Below, piece by piece: positions 21,372-32,130 of a stretch of DNA of 64,000 bases. The stretch spans positions 103,464,122 to 103,528,121 of the forward strand of contig NC_134570.1 of the NCBI RefSeq assembly GCF_050947875.1. Direction: 5' to 3'. The stretch's first letter is position 1. Every line of letters begins with the position of its first letter. The DNA comes from Dermacentor variabilis. Lineage: Eukaryota > Arthropoda > Arachnida > Ixodida > Ixodidae. Under the pieces are notes generated by a model. That model did not search any database, was not told the origin of the DNA, and worked only from the letters and a program-made list of their open reading frames with translations. The translations under genes and the position numbers were made by a program.

Positions 21372-23145
21372 ATTGTATATTCATCTCCCCCACCTGGGGA
21401 GTTAGTGTAGCTCTGAGGAATGATGACCCGCATTGTTCCCTTACGTACATTGACATAGCCATCATTTCCAGGGTTTTGATTCTTTCGCCAAAAGCTTTCA
21501 GTCCCTCCTTAGGGTCATTCTGTGCCGTCTGTATTTGGCCTACATTCATTGTTAACTGTGAGACACTGTCCATAAGCATCTGCATGTTGTCTTTGAAAGA
21601 CGCCAGCGCTTGTTTGACTTCCTCCATCTGTGTTTCAGTGTTCTTGAGCTTACTTTCAACAGCCCTACGCTTGGCTGACATGGGTCCCTCACCAGCAGGC
21701 GCGGGGACTGGGGCTTCCTTGCGTGTAATAGTGCTATCTTTGTTTTCTGCTTGTTTAGCCTCGCCTAAGAGTTTCCTTATTGCCGTCATCTCTCTAATCA
21801 TGTTCTGATTCATTTCCTTTAGTTCTGCGTTCTCTTTCTTGAGTCTTTCTATTTCCCGATCCTTACTTTGCTCTGGGGGTGGGTCACAAAGCATGGCACT
21901 TACCGGATCGGTACGCGCGTCGCCGGCCCAGATAAGTCTTGTCTTATTGGTGTCCCGGTGAGGAGGCGTCTTGTCCGCTATGGCTGTTCCCTGGACTTTG
22001 TCGGCCCACGTGGATCCGTTGCTTCCTTCCCCGGGTTTCGATGCAGCCTGTTGACTCCGATCTCTTGATCCGGATGGTGCCCTGGAATGGGATCTGGATC
22101 TGGGTCGGGATCTGGACACGCTTCTTCCCCTGGAGCGCGAGCGACTGCGGGACCTGGACCTGCCACGGGACCTTGATCTTGGCTGTGGGTCGTTATTGTC
22201 CTTGTTGATGTTGGTTGCTAGTGCTCTTTCGTTTCTCCGTTTTCTGACCACGTATGGAGTTGTATAGCGCTGCTTACACATTTTGTCCGCCGTTGGGTGT
22301 GGGCCACCGCACAGTTCACACCTGGGTTGGCACTGATGTTTCTCAGACGGACTCACTGCACCACAGCCTCGGTATATTCTCTCTTGCGGAGACGGGCACA
22401 CGTCAGCTCTGTGACCGAGCCGACCGCAAGCGTAGCATACGTCGACTTGTTTCCTGTATAGTGAGCACCTTACAAGGACCGGGCCGTATCTGACGAAATT
22501 CGGAACCTTGTGTCCATCAAAGGCGATGATCACCGTACCGGTATTCTTGATTCTTTTAACGGCGAGAGCCAAAGGGTTTCTTGAGTTTACTATGTTCTTC
22601 TCCAGCTCCGTCGGGCCATCTGCTAAGTCAACGTTCCTTATCACTCCCTTGCACGTGTTGTGAGGTGCAGCCTCATATGCATTGATCTCGAAGCTGCATC
22701 CATCCAGGTTAATTGACCTTATTCTCACATATTTCTCAGCATACTCTCGTTGAGGCGTACTGGCCACAATTGTGTTTTGGTTGACGTTCGGGCATATGAT
22801 GTCTGATGCAATGTGGTCCGAGCTTAGACCAGCTGCTTCAACGATGGTTTCACCTATCTTGGTGGAGCCAATCTTGCTTATATTGAGGCCGCCGCGTGGT
22901 CGGAGTATGATTTTAAAGTGTTCTTTCGGCAAGTATGGCATTCGGGACGCCCTGGCGACCCTGTTCTTGACTCGACTGCCGTTCTCGTATGTTCTAGGCG
23001 ACGTAGCCATATGAGGCCTAGCTCCAGTTGAATTGCCGCTAACAGCGGATCTGGCCGAAATTCGCCTAGAAACTGCTGCCTGCCATCCGTACTCTTCGGT
23101 GCACTAGTCGGGAGGTAGTTCCTCCCCTTCCATCATGACTTGCAT
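21361..23145 (-). pseudogene. ORF1 of LINE F: gag-like with zinc knuckles, SR-rich tract and coiled coils
   Basis: Open from ATG 23010 for 549 codons. The frame continues upstream to ATG 23145 (MQVMMEGEELPPD) across one TAG at 23106-23104, so the true start may be there. Numbered from 23010: an RNA-binding-like N-terminal half (30-185), knuckle 1 C192/C195/H200/C205, knuckle 2 C231/C234/H238/C245, an Arg/Ser-rich tract at 278-320, coiled-coil-like helices at 383-422 (IERLKKENAELKEMNQNMI) and 444-500, and a final 20 residues. It would bind element RNA and form trimers or larger RNPs. The TAG would remove only the N-terminal extension if 23010 is used. Confidence 0.82.
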
Positions 23146-23650
23146 GTCTGACTCGCCTCCAATTGCCACACTCAGGCAGCACCTGGCCTAGCGCGGCGGC
23201 GATGGTGCCGGCTCAAAAAGTCTCTTAAGATGCGAATAGTTGACCCACCGTAGAAATCCTGGTGTCGCCGTGATCCTCTCGATGCTAAGCGTCGATTGAT
23301 GTAACCGAACCAGGGATACACTCTGATTAACGGGTCAAAACCGATGTTGAAAGCGGGAGTCGCTCTTTTTCCATGTTCTTCGATGCTTCTTCTTCTTCGT
23401 TCTCCTTGCGGCGGCATGTCCTCCTTCGAAGACGAATCTTCTTACCAACAGGTTGATCATTGCCCGTGTTCCTGCTTGTCCTTGGTTCTCGCGTCGTTTG
23501 CGGCCACCGCGGGTTAATTTCCACGTGCGCTTGCACTCAGTGCGAGTACTTTCAAGCGTCTGCTGTGCCCTGTACTGCCTGCTGCGTCTGCGCGGACTGC
23601 ATGTGAATTCAACGAGGACCACATAAGGATTCACACAACGGCACCGACTC

Positions 23651-24233
23651 AATTTGGTAGTAGCAGTGACATTTGCTCACCTACAATGCATGTTTAAGGG
23701 AAGAAAAAGCAAATACAAACGGCAAGCTGTTCCAACGCGAGCGCGAAAATTGTCGTCTGTCCTGCGACTTTAGCATCCCGCTGATACTTTTTACTTTTCA
23801 TGTAATTGTGCATCTAATAGCAAGTCCTGAATGAAGCATTGTGACGGACGGAACGGTGCTAGCCTGGTGCGTCTTGAAGGTGTCCACGCTCTCCAAAAAT
23901 GATATCAATCCCAGTTCGCAATACAGCGGCATTCCCATGCATACGACAATGCAGCAGCTCCACATTTTCCTCTAGGTAATAGAATAAGAAACAGTGTGTA
24001 TCGCTGTATCGAGGTGTAAAATACTTTAAGCATTTAAATAGATAACGTGTTCACGGTTACTCTCCTGACGAAAAATTTAGACCAGCATCAAAGTGGAATA
24101 CAGTTGGGTTAGTTCCATATTTGCTCTCTGGATGAATTCTGTGCCACCACGTTGCCGCACCGTGCAAACCGTTCACGTTCGCCCCCGCTCATCCCATAAA
24201 GCGTTCAAACGCATTCACTCGATTACGGGACAG
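23651..24233. other. No gene recognised
   Basis: Sequence upstream of LINE F. No domain-bearing frame and no match to the other repeats in the window. Confidence 0.45.
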
Positions 24234-24432
24234 GCTAAACTCTATTGTGGTAGCAATCCTCCGGCGTGAAGTACCGGCCGCAAACGCGTATAGATGCTGG
24301 TTCCGATTACATAACCAACAGTCTGATGCGCTGCAGCCACTCCGCTTGTCTGATGCTTTGAACACGATGTCGCTGTTTGACATCGCGCCGATCGCTGCGT
24401 TTGCAGCCCGCAGCACGACAAGAGTGAACCAT
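24234..24432 (-). pseudogene. THAP-type zinc-finger domain remnant
   Basis: ATG at 24432-24430 opens MVHSCRAAGC (C-x4-C), then QSIRQAEWLQRIRLLVM with the conserved Trp. A single in-frame TAA near 24309 interrupts it, and the frame then resumes SEPASIRVCGRYFTPEDCYH. In THAP domains the second half is C-x2-H; here VCGRYF has Tyr where His belongs. THAP domains bind DNA in host regulators and in P-element-like transposases. With an internal stop and a lost zinc ligand this is a relic. No downstream transposase can be read, so host gene and transposon origins both remain open. Confidence 0.65.
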
Positions 24433-24999
24433 GGTGCTGGTGAAAAGAAAATCGATACCAACATTGACTACGCAGCTGGCGTCAACATGGAGCACGTTGC
24501 GAAACGAGCAGACGACTGTTGCTGTGTGGCGGAAGCGCTTGAGTGTAGTGATAAATTGTCGTTGCGTATTCTCTTTCTGTTACATTTTTATAGAAACAAA
24601 TTAACCAACATTGCAACTATTAGGAGCAAGATTTGTTCAACATAAAGTTGGAAAACTTATCGATGACGGGACCTGGGTAGCCAATCGTATATCTCGCCCT
24701 ACTGACGTCAAATGGGCAACAGGCGTCGATTTGGGTGAGGTGGCTGAAAACTAAGGGGAGTGGCGCCGCTGTGATCAGTAGAGACGTGCTTTTTTAAAAG
24801 CTTACAATTAATTACACGGCTTACGCAGAGCGCTTAAACGCGTCACCTAATGATCAGAAGGACCGGCCCTAACGACTCAGTACCTTTGCACAAGATCGCC
24901 AAAATCGTTCAGGGTTCTTTCAAGGAACGCACAGAGTATACAAACACTTACCAAGACCTCTCGAATAGAGGTGCTTCAAAATAAAGCTATCATGGCTTT
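24433..24999. other. No gene recognised
   Basis: Flank of the THAP remnant. There are short frames only. The segment 24640-24800 shows no known domain. Confidence 0.45.
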
Positions 25000-25345
25000 C
25001 TGTGCCGTACGGCTGTGGTCGTGTGTCGTACGGGCGTGGTACAAGGATATTCATTCCCGAAAATGGTCTTGAGTCCAGCCGGTTCAATGCTGTCCGAAGA
25101 GGTTCATGCCCGACTTCGTACCGGGGACAGACACATGAGCTTGTCCTCATTTCGATCCGGAATGAGTAGGTCAGTCTTTACTTTGCACTACATCACAGGA
25201 CTCGTGAACAGCTGGTACATGAGATAAGAGAGGAAAACCTTCAATCTATCGTTCAAGGGAATGCAATTACATTTCAATGGCTACCAGGACATACCAGCAT
25301 TGCAGGTAATAGCCTCGCCGACGGTGCGGTTCTGTATAGTCTTAA
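25000..25345 (+). mobile_element. LINE fragment with RNase H C-terminal motif (element J)
   Basis: Around 25205-25345 the + strand reads EQLVHEIREENLQSIVQ and FQWLPGHTSIAGNSLADGAV. LPGHTSIAGNSLAD matches the last RNase H block (His, then Asn...Asp) of RNase H-bearing LINEs. The preceding 200 bases have no clear domain but may belong to the same element. Both ends are truncated. Confidence 0.6.
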
Positions 25346-26787
25346 AAATTCTGTATGGTCTTACAAAATTTGCAATGTGGTTCACTACTTGCGTCTGCGA
25401 GCCTACCGCCCCCCCCCCCCCCACAAAAAAAGGAAAACATGCCTTTTAAAATTATAGCTCATGAGAACATAACACATATTGTTAATTAATGTTTCCTGTA
25501 GTCCTATTATTGTTAGGTACTATCTTTTTTTTGCCTTTTATCTCTTCAGGGTGTTGATGTCGGCCGTCTCTCCAATACCATTTCAACAAATCAAACTACA
25601 AACTAATCTTACACCATGTTCCCGTAGTGAATGAGAGCAAATATTTGACGAAAAAGCATGAGAGCAAAAATAAGATGCTGGCCTTCCTTGTGGGAGAACG
25701 TTGCTTTCGAACTAAATGAGTTAGAAGCAAAAGGAATCTCTGATATTTACAGTTCTTTTTCTCAAACTTACTGTCATATTAACGGGCACCGTATGTCAAC
25801 GTATTGTCGAGCATTGAGGATATTTGACAGTACGTAAAAGAAGCGTGACGCATGTGCCAAATCATCGCAGATTCGTGCAGTGTGCTACCATTTGAGACGT
25901 TGCCGTTTCTGACCAGTCCCATTTGTCTTACATCAAGGATGCATTCACTTAATAATTCTAAACAACTTCTTCGTCTTCTTCTAATTTTTTACATAAGGGG
26001 TAATGACTTGACTAAATTTATGGATATAACTAATTTAAATTTTAAACAAGGAGTAAAGGAGCTAACTCAAAACAAATGTTCCCGTCTTTAATGTTTTTCA
26101 ACATTGTAAACAAGAAAGGATTCCGGACACTCAGAAGTGCAGAATCTGTAGAATATCGTGTTGCTTATAATTACCGCGGGAGAGGCGGCAAACTATAATT
26201 AGATATTGAAATGTTCTTATTAAGAAAAAAATTAGAGGTGTAATCAATTGGCTAACTATAATTTAATCTCTTTGCCAAGTTTCCCGGTTTTGTGCCTATT
26301 ACGCTTTCTGAGACAGAGTACGCACTTTCTTTCTACTAATTCTGAAATCTTTGTCTCCCACTCTATTCCCATTCCATCTGCCATACTCGTGCCACCATTC
26401 CACTAACAATCAATTCCGGGTTACTAAACATGTAGAATGATTCTGGACTCATTATTTCAACAGAGTTGTCATTCCGCAACTCTGGTCGGCACGAGCATGA
26501 TATCTAGTCACACCCAAATAAATATTGCAGATGTAAATATAGTATGCATTTGCATTTCACTGTTGGATATTCTATTTGATATTCCATACTTACTCTTCGT
26601 ATTCGTAAAATCGTATTATAAAATGTTGACATTCAACCACCTCTACTGAAAACATATTGAGTGCGGTCGCATTTCTCCTACCGGAGAAATTTTCTTTCTT
26701 TGTCACACATGACCATACCTTGTAGGCGCTAGATTAGAGTTATTCAGAAGTCTTGCTCTGTTTACTTGTTCCCACCGCCATTCTGAA
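25346..26787. other. No gene; A/T-rich intergenic sequence
   Basis: It begins with a poly-C run at 25409-25422. No domain-bearing frame or known repeat end was found in the remainder. Confidence 0.5.
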
Positions 26788-26925
26788 TTCGATGGGGGCG
26801 AAATGCGAAAACACCAGCTGGTCAAAATTTCCCGAGTCCCCCCTCCCCAAGACGGCGTGCCTCATAATCAGATCGTGGTTGTGGCTCGTAAAACCCCATT
26901 ATTTTATTTTATTTTGTTATAAAGT
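26788..26925 (+). repeat. Ruka-like SINE body, tRNA head missing
   Basis: GATGGGGGCGAAATGCGAAA is followed by a shortened middle, GGCGTGCCTCATAATCAGAT and a tail CCCATTATTTTATTTTATTT. These blocks match the body of the full SINE at 54449-54689. The tRNA-like head and the GTTAAAGAACCCC box are deleted or absent. It sits just left of segmental duplication copy 1. Confidence 0.75.
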
Positions 26926-26979
26926 GCACAATCACTAGAGTGAGCTCACATGACTTCAGCGCTGGCTGCGCATACAGCA

Positions 26980-27299
26980 ATCACATTAGCGGCATACAAA
27001 GTATAAATCGCCGGGGTGAATTTCTGAGCAAGCCGGTTGGAAATGCACGTTTCGCTGAAAGTGTGTCGACACTGCCTCCGACAGTCGCATACTACGACTA
27101 CAGGAACGCAGAGGCCACCGAGCATCCGGCGACAACTGTGCATGCGATGGAGGAGATAGTGGACCCACCCGAACCCAAGTTCAAGGCGAGACGCCGCTTG
27201 ATGCTGCTACCCGAGTGTGAACGAACGCTGCAAGTTTTTGAGCGAGGAACTCGAATATTTCCAGTTTTACCGCTCCCTACCACATGTGTATATATTTAG
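26980..27299 (+). other. Block shared upstream of genes 1 and 3, function unknown
   Basis: An open frame here contains HPATTVHAMEEIVDPPEPKF and KFKARR. The counterpart at 56152-56430 reads HTATTDQAIGEIASPERKF and KFKAR in the matching phase. Both blocks begin with an A/T motif AGTATAAAT. The similarity could be a short exon, a promoter/enhancer module or just conserved duplication sequence. It is not found near gene 2. I do not recognise a protein family. Confidence 0.4.
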
Positions 27300-27629
27300 A
27301 GAAAATGCTCGGAAAGGCCACTTAGGCCATCTGAAGATATGCCTGTTTCCTTGCCCCTGACCAAAAACACTAGGTGCGAGAGTGAAGGAGCAATGTGCAA
27401 TGCATGCTTACCTTTTAAGATGAGCGCAAAGTCGCGACTTCCGATTCGCTAATGAAAGCGAGGAGGTTCTCTGCTGATAACGATGCCGAAGTAGATGCTT
27501 TAAAGTAAACATAAGCCGAATGAGGATGGAAGAAAATAAGCATCTTCCCTCTCACCGCAAAATCATGTGACTGAGAAAAAAACAAATAAATGTGAAAGAA
27601 CTATAGCTTCCAGCGTCCTGAGCAGTGAG

Positions 27630-27637
27630 TATAAAAA
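27630..27637 (+). promoter_or_regulatory. TATA box of gene 1
   Basis: GAGTATAAAAAGGGGCC lies about 77 bp before the start codon, with a TTCAGGC-type initiator near 27655-27662, about 25-30 bp downstream. The same arrangement is seen before gene 2, and a mutated form before gene 3. Confidence 0.8.
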
Positions 27638-27706
27638 GGGGCCAAGCATTCGAGTTCAGGCATCACTTCTTCGAGCTCGTAACAGCAACGTAGGAACGAA
27701 TCGACC

Positions 27707-29922
27707 ATGAACGCCGTGAGTATTTGGCCGTTGCTCGATTTCCTCGCACCGTGAAAACTCAGCATAGGGTATCTTAATGTTCTGAGTGGGCTCGTCATTA
27801 CACGTTGCGGCTTACTGTAAATTCTCGTGCTGAACAACTTCTTTGCTTGGAAAAAAATGTGAGCAGTTGGATCATCTATTGATATGAAACTCTGCTATAA
27901 GTGCATGTCTTGTATCACGCCGAGCGTAAGACAATGACTTTGGCGTTCCATGTAGCACGCAGTCATTTATTTATACTAATAGCATAAATGCCAAACCTTC
28001 CTACGGATAGTACTCAGCGGATGATTCCCTTACACTCTCCCTAGAAAGCAAAGGTAACTGTCAAACGATTTCTACCAATAGACTAGGCCGAAAGCTCTTC
28101 ATAAATGTCCGTATTGGTCTTGATAAGTCTGGACAGACATAGTGGCTTTGGTGGGAGGACGAAAAGTTAGCTCGTTTCGAACTCGCTTGTCTACTACTTC
28201 ATATCTACCTGCTGAAGTCCCGTAACTTGGCGCATTTCCTGCTCGCACCAGAACCAGAAGACTCTGTAAAATGTGCTAAGTGCCCAAGTTTCGCTGCTAT
28301 GTCATATCTTCACCAACTACTGTTGTGCTGTGGAAGAAGTAATTAGGGGTAAATATGATTATAGCCCACCTCGTGGTTTCACCAATACCCTCAATTGCGT
28401 TTACGGCACACCACCCTACATTAGTGACGACGCTTATGGTGGCAGGGACAACATCCACTAAACAACGCATTTCCTTTTCAGACCGCCTTACACTAGACAT
28501 ATGTAAGAATTACAGCCATAAGTTTGCACACTGTTTTATAACACACATTCAAGACGACGGCACTGCTTAAATTTTTTTACTGCTTCTTTCAATTACAGCA
28601 AGAAGTACTGCAAGGTGCACACAGATAGAGGGACAACACATGCTACCACAGATTGCAGAACCGCGACTATTTCCAAATGCCCTACTCCTAATCGTTAAAC
28701 TACTTATCTTCAAGCAGCTCCATCTTGCTGTTAACTTATGTGTCTGTTGCATATTGCGATATGTTTTTATTCCGAATGAACCATGAAGAGGTAGCTACCG
28801 CTATATGGTGTTTTAATCAAAGTGCGTTCTCTCAGCTGCCAGTTAGCTAGCTCGTAATCAAATGCCCCTAAATGAGGCGTGTTTCTTTATCAACTTCATT
28901 ATTGATCCAATCAAGCTAAGTGGATTTATTCACCAACTATTACATTCTACAACACTTCGTTTAATAGCCGCCACATACCGCATCTTGTGGGTGCGAGCAC
29001 TTCCTCGAAATACTATATTCCCTCCCTGGCAGTCATCCTGCTTCCCTTCCGCACCAAAGAGCTGTGGGTAGATACCATCTGCGACGGACCTCCCATGGTC
29101 CGCCGGGCTATAGTTCAACGGGCCTGTGCTGTCACTGAGATCGTTCTAGGGACCGCGCACTAGGGCTCCTTAAAACAATCTTAATACAATTATCTTAAAG
29201 AAAATTTTTACTCTCTCTCTCTCTCTCTAAACACTAGCAAAGATACAAGAGCAGCTGCCCTCTGTGGGTTCTTGAAACAGTGCACAAAGCGAGCGTTCTG
29301 TTGTGTGCGAGAGAGAACAAAATTACGGGAGCTCAATCATGCGACGCCTGGTCGGCTACCCTGCATGTTAGGAAGGGAAAATGGGGAAAAGAAAGCTGAG
29401 GAACAAGCAGAGTCAGTGCGCACTCACCCTACGATTTCTTCATGAACAGCCAACCAACCAAGTTTAATGTGCAGTCATCTGATGTGAAAATGTGAATAGT
29501 GTAAACGTATGCAGGGACTTCAATACTTAAAGAGACATGATTCCGCGCAGGTCCTGTGCCTGTTCGCCGCTCTGCTGGGCAGTGCCCTCGCCGTGTACGT
29601 CCCCACGTACGGCGTGCCGGTGGGCGCTGGATACCCCTACGTTCCTGCTGTCACAACGACGGTGCACGGTGCCCCCGTAGCCGCTGTGCAGGCTGCTGTC
29701 CACCGCGTGGTGCCGGTCACTCCCACCGTCCACAACGTCGCCACCCCGTTCGGCTACCGCACCACCGGCGTCAGCTACAGCCACAGAGTCGACGCCCACC
29801 CGTTGAAACTGCGCTACGTGTATGGAGTCGCGCCGTACGGCCTCAGCTACGGCTATGGCCTGAGCCCATACGGCTATGGCGTGAGCCCCTATGGCTACGC
29901 TCCTATCCTGAAGAAGTGGTAA
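27707..29922 (+). CDS. Secreted Val/Pro/Tyr-rich cuticle-like protein, gene 1
   Basis: Two coding exons: 27707-27715 (ATG AAC GCC) and 29551-29922, joined across an 1835-bp intron with GTGAGT donor and CCGCGCAG acceptor, phase 0. The product is 126 residues. A signal peptide MNAVLCLFAALLGSALA is split by the intron after residue 3. The mature chain starts VYVPTYGVPVGAGY, has Val/Ala/His-rich repeats, the invariant core TTGVSYSHRVDAHP, and a GYGLSPYGYG tail ending KKW. There is no chitin-binding Rebers-Riddiford motif, so the cuticle role is inferred from composition and from resemblance to tick cuticle-like secreted proteins. It is intact, with TATA box and leader. Start choice rests on the perfect gene structure shared with gene 2. 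Confidence 0.8.
28970..29229 (+). mobile_element. Possible retroelement 3' end in gene 1 intron
   Basis: A frame reads LAVILLPFRTKELWVDTICD and VRRAIVQRACAVTEIVLGTA, then a stop and 50 bases later a (CT)n tail at 29213-29229. The layout (C-terminal coding end, short UTR, simple tail) is that of LINE insertions, but I cannot name the family. It lies about 320 bp upstream of the splice acceptor. Confidence 0.4.
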
Positions 29923-30626
29923 GCACAGCTAACTTACGCCCACTGAGCCCTCCTTTTGCCCTCATTCATCCGAGTGCATATTTCGGGACCATATTCATAA
30001 TATAGGAAATGACATACCGCAAGCTTAAAAACTGTAAAAAGGTTATTGAACATAAAGTGAAATCGATAGGTTTGAACGTGCTTACCATGGCACAAAGTCA
30101 ATCCATTAGTCGTATGACAGGCACTATTCTGTTCATTTTGTTAGAGGAGTCGATGTTTAATCCTGTGCAAGATTGCTTAAATGGACCTTTCGTGCAGACG
30201 GGTACAAATGAATTGTCTTTATACTATGATGCGCGCCCAGACATAAAAGCAGCAACTTAATGCATTGCGGTTGCGTTTAGGAGCCGAGTGGACATTCTTC
30301 TGGAGAAATTATGTAGGGTAGTTTCCCAGCTCCTCCCGTAATGGCTGTCTATGCGAAATCAAGCTAATTTAGTTTTATCTGAGGCAAAGCCACTGTGTAC
30401 AGAGACCTGAACTACACTATGTTTTAGCGTCTTCCAAGCTAGCAATATGATTTACCACTGTCAACGACTCCTGCTCATTGTGCATCGCTTTTTCTTTATG
30501 CAGAAGAAATCCCAACTGACGGAAGAGTAACCCGCCCCACTTCCGTAATGACAGACACAAGTCCAAGCCAAAACAAAGTACTTTCGTTCCTGTCATGATT
30601 GTTTTTGCATGGCAAAGCGACTGAAA

Positions 30627-30632
30627 AATAAA
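30627..30632 (+). terminator. Candidate polyadenylation signal, gene 1
   Basis: AATAAA in CTGAAAAATAAAAGC, about 705 bp past the stop codon. The equivalent signal is kept in copy 2 at 60087-60092 (CTGACAAATAAAAGC) within otherwise diverged sequence, which supports it as the 3' end of the transcript. Confidence 0.5.
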
Positions 30633-32130
30633 AGCACAAGCGCAACCAAAATACGGTCTTCTTGCCTTTTTTTTTCTGCAACCTATTGGCCTCCCGCTGC
30701 CTTCGGCGTCCGAATTCCGCCACATCTGAGCCCGTATTCACAAAAGGCTGCTTACGCTAGAACTGTTCGCAAAAAAAGAATTCAAGCCGATCTAGATGCT
30801 GGACATACTATTACCGAACGCTTCCAACCAATTTGCCAAGAGCACTTATAGAAGCATTGTTGATTTGGCCCCGTATTTTTGCTCGGATTGAATATTGCAT
30901 TTCCTGAACCGGTGGCGTATCCTCGTCACAACAGGTAAACTAAAATTCACGCTCAGTGACATACATTCTCAATACCTGATCACGAAACTCTTTAGAGTGC
31001 ATAGTAGCACAACAGCCGGTACACCGTCATGAATATCTGGATCAAGGAATTTACGTGGATTGAAACCGTCTTCCCGTTAGTCGAGAACATGTTCGTTCGA
31101 GAGATTAGACGCTACTCGGACTATTGCAGCAAGCTAACCTCATGATATCGCGAAGGTGTGGGCTTAAATGTTATTAATATCGCACTTTCACGAGGCGTAG
31201 CTCCATTACTTACAGTAAATTCGGAGAAATATACTTCTTCCGGCGCACCTTTTCTCAAACAAATAGATGACTGATGGGAAAGAACTTAAAAAAGTTCTAG
31301 AGAGGACTGTGTAAGCAAGACAAGAATAAGCTCCGGTGGGAACTTCTGGAGCTAGTGGATGCTGCTACCACATACACTTGCATAAAATCACAAACGTAGC
31401 TTGATTCTAATGTGCTTCTGATCTTCCTCGGCCCCACTGTATGTAAAACAGCAGAGCTCCTCAAATAAAGCATACACGGCGCCTAAGTAAAGGTCCACGG
31501 TTATTCGTGCGGTGAGTATCAAAAACAAAGTTTTACTTTGCGAACCTCGCCAAGTTTCGTGACCATGGCTGCGGCCTGGCTGATTCCTTCCCAAATAGTT
31601 CAACCCGTCACAGGGAAGCAGGCCATGCGCGCACGCCGCTGGGTTCCTTGTAGCACGACCACATGGAGCTCGCCTCAGCAGCAGCGGCAACCACAGCCGT
31701 GCGGGGGAAAGCAAGAGATATAACCAGAGAGCTCTCCTTCACACATACGCGGCTGCGCTGTAATGGTCAAGTAAACGCTTCTTGAGGATAGAAAAAATTA
31801 GAATTCCGCTACGTACATATGCTCATGCTTTCTCTGAAACGACGATGCGTTTAAAACTCCGCTTAGGAAAAGACTCGGTATAATTTGTTATCGCCTGCGC
31901 TTGTGTGTTCGTATGTGTGTGCGCGGGCGCATCAACTAATTTCCACTTTTTATGCTCTCACACAAAGCTTCACTGTGTATAGATTTCAACTTGTTTGGTA
32001 TGCTGCAATTCTTTTGCTTGAAAACACCCCTTCCATTCTTGGTGCTTACATTCATTAGCCGAGTTAAATGACAAATATCTGGAACAGTGGTAGACGTGCC
32101 TACTTAACCCTTCAGTGCAGCTGCAGCATC

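Larger units (their letters stand above)
17693..23650 (-). mobile_element. Near-complete I-group LINE (element F)
   Basis: On the minus strand: a 5' region (about 23650-23150), ORF1 (23145 or 23010 to 21361), ORF2 (21371-17757) overlapping ORF1 by 11 nt, and a short 3' UTR with AATAAA near 17721 and a (TCC)n tail at 17710-17693. Both ORFs have one TAG or two TGA codons but no frameshift along about 5.3 kb, so this is a young copy. ORF2 has endonuclease, RT and RNase H in that order. The 5' boundary is estimated. Confidence 0.85.
26945..32130 (+). repeat. Segmental duplication, copy 1 (contains gene 1)
   Basis: Blocks scattered over about 5 kb align in the same order and orientation with 56030-60570: CAAAGTATAAATC near 26997, AAGTTCAAGGCGAGA near 27178, the gene promoter and leader, exon 2, TGCATCGCTTTTTCTTTATG near 30481, the AATAAAAGC signal near 30627, CCCCACTGTATGTA near 31432 and ACCCCTTCCATTC near 32026. 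Non-coding blocks are strongly diverged with indels, so the duplication is old. Confidence 0.8.

Noticed and set aside
29556..30005. 149-codon frame overlapping gene 1 exon 2
   Set aside because: It is a shifted shadow of the G/C-rich cuticle-like exon; the spliced frame has the signal peptide and matches gene 2.
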